From Paramacrobiotus metropolitanus (lineage: Eukaryota; Tardigrada; Eutardigrada; Parachela; Macrobiotidae), in the NCBI RefSeq assembly GCF_019649055.1, contig NW_026570258.1:496001-560000 (forward strand): a stretch of DNA of 64,000 nt. Direction: 5' to 3'. This document shows, piece by piece, positions 60,124 to 64,000 of the stretch. Each line of letters starts with the position of its first letter. Positions within the stretch are counted from its first letter, which is position 1. Both the position numbers and the translations under genes were made by a program. Below the pieces are notes generated by a model, which did not search any database, was not told where the DNA came from, and saw only the letters and a list, made by a program, of their open reading frames with translations.

Positions 60124-60636
60124 TCATAGTTCGGTGTTCATCGTCCTGTCCATGCGGCGGTGACGTCTACGTTGTCCGCGAGACGTCTTTATTCGCGTCA
60201 CAGTCCGCTTCTCACAGTGCGTGTGCACTGGTTCGCGGCATTTCTTTATCCATCGCCTGATCGAAGAGGCGCCATAAATAATGGAAGAAAGGGCGGCATC
60301 TGCATGGCGCAACGTATCACTAAGCCACTGTAGTTGCAGCATCAGTTGGACATTCAGATGAAACCAGCATACCAACCGGCTGCTGGCCAAAGATGCAAAA
60401 TACCAGTACAATTCCAGACCGTTGCCTATGAAGTAAAACACTGTAGTGGCCAGCAGAACGGTGGTGGCGGATGCAACGCGCCGGATGCGTCGGTGTTGTT
60501 GCAGGGTGGCATCACGGTGTGTTGATGGATGAGTATCAAGTGGCCGTTTGCGCTTGAACAGATGGCATAGTAAGGTAACGACGGTAAGGAGGCAGAAGAG
60601 TGTAATGATCATGGCGCAAACCAGTTGGTGGAACCT
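60124..60636 (-). pseudogene. Orphan C-terminal exon of a rhodopsin-like GPCR (partial gene)
   Basis: After a TATAG acceptor at 60640-60636, the frame runs 170 codons to a stop at 60124. It reads as TM5 (CAMIITLFCLLTVVTLLC), a basic third loop (FKRKRP ... QHRRIRR), TM6 (SATTVLLATTVFYFIGNG) and TM7 (DTLRHADAALSSIIYGASS), then a long basic tail. HADAAL..IIYG matches the family's LxxxxxxxNPxxY region, with the NP replaced by SS. TM1-TM4 exons are not found within the 3.4 kb upstream to the window edge. The gene is either truncated or has a very long intron. Ligand class cannot be given. Confidence 0.55.
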
Positions 60637-61820
60637 CTATAAGATCAATAATAGTCAAATAACAGTAAAATAATAGTAATGGTCAAATCTGTTACAAATT
60701 GTACCGCACTTTATCAAAATATAATACCCCGCCCCGCTTCTAAAACCCCGCCACAAAACATAGGTCACTTGTCGTAGCGTTTAAGAAACTTGCAGTGACC
60801 AATCAAAAAATTCGAACCCAGGGCTAGTAAAAAGTGATTGAATCAGAATTGACAGTAGCATGTTCAGTTGTGTAGGTACATGCATGATAAAGTAGAAGTG
60901 GCTGAGTAGTGGCTGCTTTGCAGCTGAATTGCTACGACAGTTGTTTTGATATCTACACGCCGGTCAGTTTTTGGAAAGCAATGGTTCACTCTCAAAGGTA
61001 CCTTATCTCCATTTTTACATTGGAATGGGCCCAGTTTTCTCCCCATTTTTAATTTTCTATACTTACGGCATGGACGAGAAAACTACGTTTATAAATAAGA
61101 CTGGAGGGAGAAAATGAATAACTGGACGGAAATGGGAAAATCAAATTATAAGGTAAAATGGAAAATTAATGCATTTCTATTTTACAAAATCCAAAAAAAA
61201 CACCGACGTCTTCGCGCGAAATCGTATTAATTTCTTAATTAAAGTACTGGAAAGGTTTCGCAGAGCGGGCTCATTTCGTCCGCATGCTTTATCCGCGACA
61301 CGATTTTCCATGACCCGCCGATACGCAAGTTTTTGCTTCGACATATTTTACAAAATTTTTGAAACAATGGGACGCTGTAATGGTGATGGAAGAAAATGGG
61401 TGGGGTCAAAAAATTATGGAATGGAAATGGGTGGGAAAATTGTTACAATTTGGGGTATGGACTGGAAAAAGCAGAAATGGGCTAAAATTCATTTGTTCTT
61501 TCGAAGTATGCAGCATGACATAAAATCTTTTCGGAACACTCTTCCCATCAATTGCGTCAGTAGAAACTTTTCTCCAGATTCAAGGCACTTCCCGAAAAAA
61601 AAACACAGCCCCATCTCTTTCCCTTACGAAAAATAAGTCCTCTGCGACAGTGAATGGTAAAACGTTAAGTGGCAATATTCTGCATCAAAGTTGTGAAAAA
61701 CTATCAGGCAACCTTCCCCCTGTCAAACGCCACTTGCCTGGATCAAGCGATAAGCCAACATCCAGTCTGAAACCTATGGAGAAGAAATCACAGCGGCGCT
61801 GCCATAGCGCCCGACTAACA
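60637..61820. other. No supported gene, GAAATGGG-rich segment
   Basis: If the GPCR gene is real, this is intron or upstream sequence. Around 61.08-61.47 kb, GGAAATGGG/GAAAATGG motifs recur. A 155-codon plus-strand frame from 61169 has an ATG but no motif and is not called. Confidence 0.4.
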
Positions 61821-61880
61821 GCACGCTCGCTAATGCCCCAACAAAAACAATTGTTTTTGTTGGGGCATTAGCGAGCGTGC
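61821..61880. repeat. Perfect 60-bp palindrome without spacer
   Basis: Positions 61821-61850 and 61851-61880 are exact inverted copies (GCACGCTCGCTAATGCCCCA onward). The centre is CAATTG flanked by A5 and T5 runs. Confidence 0.95.
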
Positions 61881-62370
61881 AACGTAGCCTAGAGCCACCC
61901 AGCGGAAAATCGGCCGGCACGAGGTTGAGCCGTGCGCATTCCAGAGGGATACCCCATTTTCAATATTCGCCGAACATGGAATACTCGTACATTCGGCGCT
62001 ACGCTTTGGACGGTAAAACGTTACGCGTTCACAATGGATTATTCACCATGCTGCAGCTTCGCTTGCTTCCTCGTTGCAGTTGGTTGGCTGCTATTCACGC
62101 CTATTCACAGAGACAGGTTGGCTGCTATTCCCGCCCCGACATTTTCCGACATGTTCCGGGTTGTGCCTATCTTGTGCATCAAGTACTCGTACCGATATAA
62201 TTGCTTATTATTGTATCCCGCAAAGCCGGCTGCCCGCGAGTGCGAATACCGCTTTTACTGCAAATCAGCACATCACTTCGATCTGTTCGCGCTGTTTCCC
62301 GCTGATTTACAACCCGTATAGTATCATGCTGATTAATACCTGGTAATCCAGTTTATTAAAGCAGGATTCT
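61881..62370. other. No gene seen, short internal repeats
   Basis: Short duplicated pieces such as GGTTGGCTGCTATTC (twice, near 62089 and 62116) occur. The overlapping frames here lack motifs. Confidence 0.4.
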
Positions 62371-62374
62371 CTGT

Positions 62375-62960
62375 GCGGGACTGATCCCGCCTCCAAATCT
62401 GATTGGCCAGAACCAGTCCTACCTTTTTGATCGGCCAGAACAAGACTTACGTTTCCGATTGGCCAAAACCAGCCTTACGACTTTCAAGCTTTTAACGTTT
62501 CTAAGCTTTCTAAACCTTAGTGCCTGTAGGAACTTTTGCCTGATAAGCTATAACAACCGATTCTACCTTCTGCTTTCGACAGTACTAAGGTTTCGAAACC
62601 TTAGTGCCTGTACGAACTTTTACTGTACATGATCAGCCAGAACCAATAGATTTACCAGATTAGCCAAAATTACCAGATCAGCCAAAACTACCAGATCCAG
62701 CTTTACCTGGCCAGAACTACCAACCAGCCTTACATTGCTGATTGACCAGAACCAGACGTTCGGCTTTCAAGCTTTAAGTTCTTACTAAGCTTTCGAAACC
62801 TTAAAGCCTATACGAACTTTTACTTGATCAGCCGGAACTGCTAGATCTGCCAGATAAGCCAGAGCTCCCGGATAAACCTGAACTACCAGGTCAGCCAGAA
62901 CTGCCAAATCTGCAAGATCAGCCTGCACTACCAATTCTTCCAAAAATTACGCTTCCAAAC
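62375..62960. repeat. Satellite of GATCAGCCAGAACTACCA-type units
   Basis: About 20-25 bp units on the theme GAT(T/C)(A/G)GCCAGAACTACC are repeated many times with variation. They alternate with an AAGCTTT..AAACCTTA block seen three times (near 62490, 62590 and 62780). Confidence 0.75.
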
Positions 62961-62999
62961 CCATTAAGCTTTCAAAGCTCAGTAAAGCTAAGCTTTGGA

Positions 63000-63250
63000 A
63001 AACTTAGTACAACTAGGCTTTTGTAACCGGAAAGACACGCGTGCGGTACCCGCCCTAATAAGCCTTTGGTCACCTAAATCCACGCGTGCGATACCCGCAT
63101 AAATAAGCCTTTAGTAACCGAAAGCCTTTTAAGCCTTTGGTCACTGAAGGCCACGAGTGCGGTACCCGCCTTAATTAGCCTTTGGTTGCCGAAGCCTTTT
63201 AGGCCCTTGGTCACCGAAGACTTTTAAGCCTTTGCTCAGCGAATGTTTTG
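63000..63250. repeat. Satellite of GCCTTTGGTCACCGAA units
   Basis: Units combining CACGCGTGCGGTACCCGCC with AATAAGCCTTTGGTCACC are repeated about four times, then shorten to CCTTTTAAGCCTTTGGTC repeats. Confidence 0.75.
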
Positions 63251-64000
63251 TAGCTGAAAGGTGCGTGTGCCGGAGGAAACCTTTTCGGCTTTGTAGCTGA
63301 AAGGTTAGTGTTGGGGATCCACACTTTTAGGCTGTGTAACTGAAACGTGCGTGTGCAGGATGAAGCCTTTTTGGCATTGTAACTGAAAGGTGGATGTGAT
63401 TCATACTTTTAGGCTTTGTAACTGAAAGATGCCTGTGACGGTTGAAACCTTTTCGACTTTGTAACTGAAAGGTGAGTGTGAATCATACTTTTAGGCTGTG
63501 TAACTGAAATGTGCGTGGGCCGGATTAATCTTTTTAGGATTTGTAACTGAAAATGCGTGTGCGGGAACTATACTTTTAGGCTGTGTAGCTGAACGGTGCG
63601 TGTGCCAGACGAAACCTTTTTGACTTTGTACCTGAAAGGTGCGTGTGCGGGAACCATACTTTTAGGCGGTGTAGCTGAAAGGTGCGTGTGCCGGGTGAAA
63701 CCTCTTAGGCTTTGTAACTGAAAGGTGCGTGTGCGGGAGCCATTTTTTGGCTTTGTAGCTGAAAGGATGAAACCGAAACCTGAAACCGTGTGCCCGATGA
63801 AACCTTAAAGGCTGTGTAACTGAAAGGTGCGTGTGCCGGATGAGACCTTTTAGGATTTATAACTGAAAATGCGTGTGCAGGAACTATACTTTTAGGCTGT
63901 GTAGCTGAAAGGTGCGTGTGCCAGATGAAACATTTTAGGTTATGTAGCTGAAAGGTGCGTGTGCCAGATGAAACATTTTAGATTATGTAGCTGAAAGGTG
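63240..64000. repeat. Tandem satellite with about 44-bp units, continues past window
   Basis: About 16 units of the form TTTTAGGCTTTGTAACTGAA, then AGGTGCGTGTGCCGGATGAA, with two alternating versions (ATGAAACC and GAACCATAC). The pair makes a higher-order unit of about 85-90 bp. The array runs off the right edge. Confidence 0.9.

Noticed and set aside
61169-61636. 155-codon plus-strand ORF with ATG
   Set aside because: It is made partly of GAAATGGG-type low-complexity sequence, has no motif and no splice or homology support.
62375-64000. CRISPR-like regular repeats
   Set aside because: Units are contiguous and diverged, with no unique spacers, and the genome is animal. This is satellite DNA.

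Overview
The window is animal nuclear DNA with spliced, intron-bearing genes. Intron phases match across exon joins, and splice sites are GT-AG apart from one possible GC donor. The gene set points to a panarthropod, most likely a eutardigrade. It includes an F-box protein with an N-terminal domain that I recall only from tardigrade predictions, two gustatory-type receptors with the TYxxxxxQ[FL] signature, a DCAF8 orthologue and an EPS15-like endocytic adaptor. The species call is an inference from memory, not a search.

Layout. 1-4.2 kb is intergenic and carries one retroelement fragment. 4.25-9.49 kb (+) is a four-exon F-box gene. 9.69-15.4 kb is a GC-rich island of decayed minus-strand ORFs that I cannot assign; it looks like a compact multi-ORF selfish or virus-like element. 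15.7-20.1 kb (-) is a decayed CACTA/tnp2-type transposase, broken by a 744-bp foldback and a 99-bp MITE. 20.27-24.38 kb (-) is a ten-exon nuclear protein with a CENP-C-like motif, an AT-hook and a C-terminal cupin-like domain. It is divergent from a three-exon EPS15-like gene at 25.0-28.9 kb (+). 29.9-36.7 kb (+) is an eleven-exon DCAF8 gene, a substrate receptor for CUL4-DDB1.

37.4-42.4 kb (-) holds two tandem gustatory-receptor paralogues that differ by one intron. 43-46 kb holds a small candidate secreted ORF and a three-exon secreted cysteine protein. 47.6-54.8 kb (+) is a second F-box locus that is broken by single-base shifts. It is split by a hAT-type element (8-bp target duplication) that contains an inverted-repeat element with 653-bp arms (9-bp target duplication), which in turn contains a CCTAAGAAA foldback. 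56.0-56.3 kb (-) is a short secreted-peptide ORF. 56.5-59.4 kb is a set of repeat units ending in CTACATCCGTAAC, 60.1-60.6 kb (-) is an orphan GPCR C-terminal exon, and 62.4-64 kb is tandem satellite that runs off the window.

The genes do not form a pathway. The housekeeping block at 20-37 kb is compact and intact. The flanks are repeat-rich and carry fast-evolving families (F-box proteins, chemoreceptors, secreted peptides). Exon coordinates were worked out by eye from splice consensus and frame continuity; functional names rest on motif recognition and no database search was possible.
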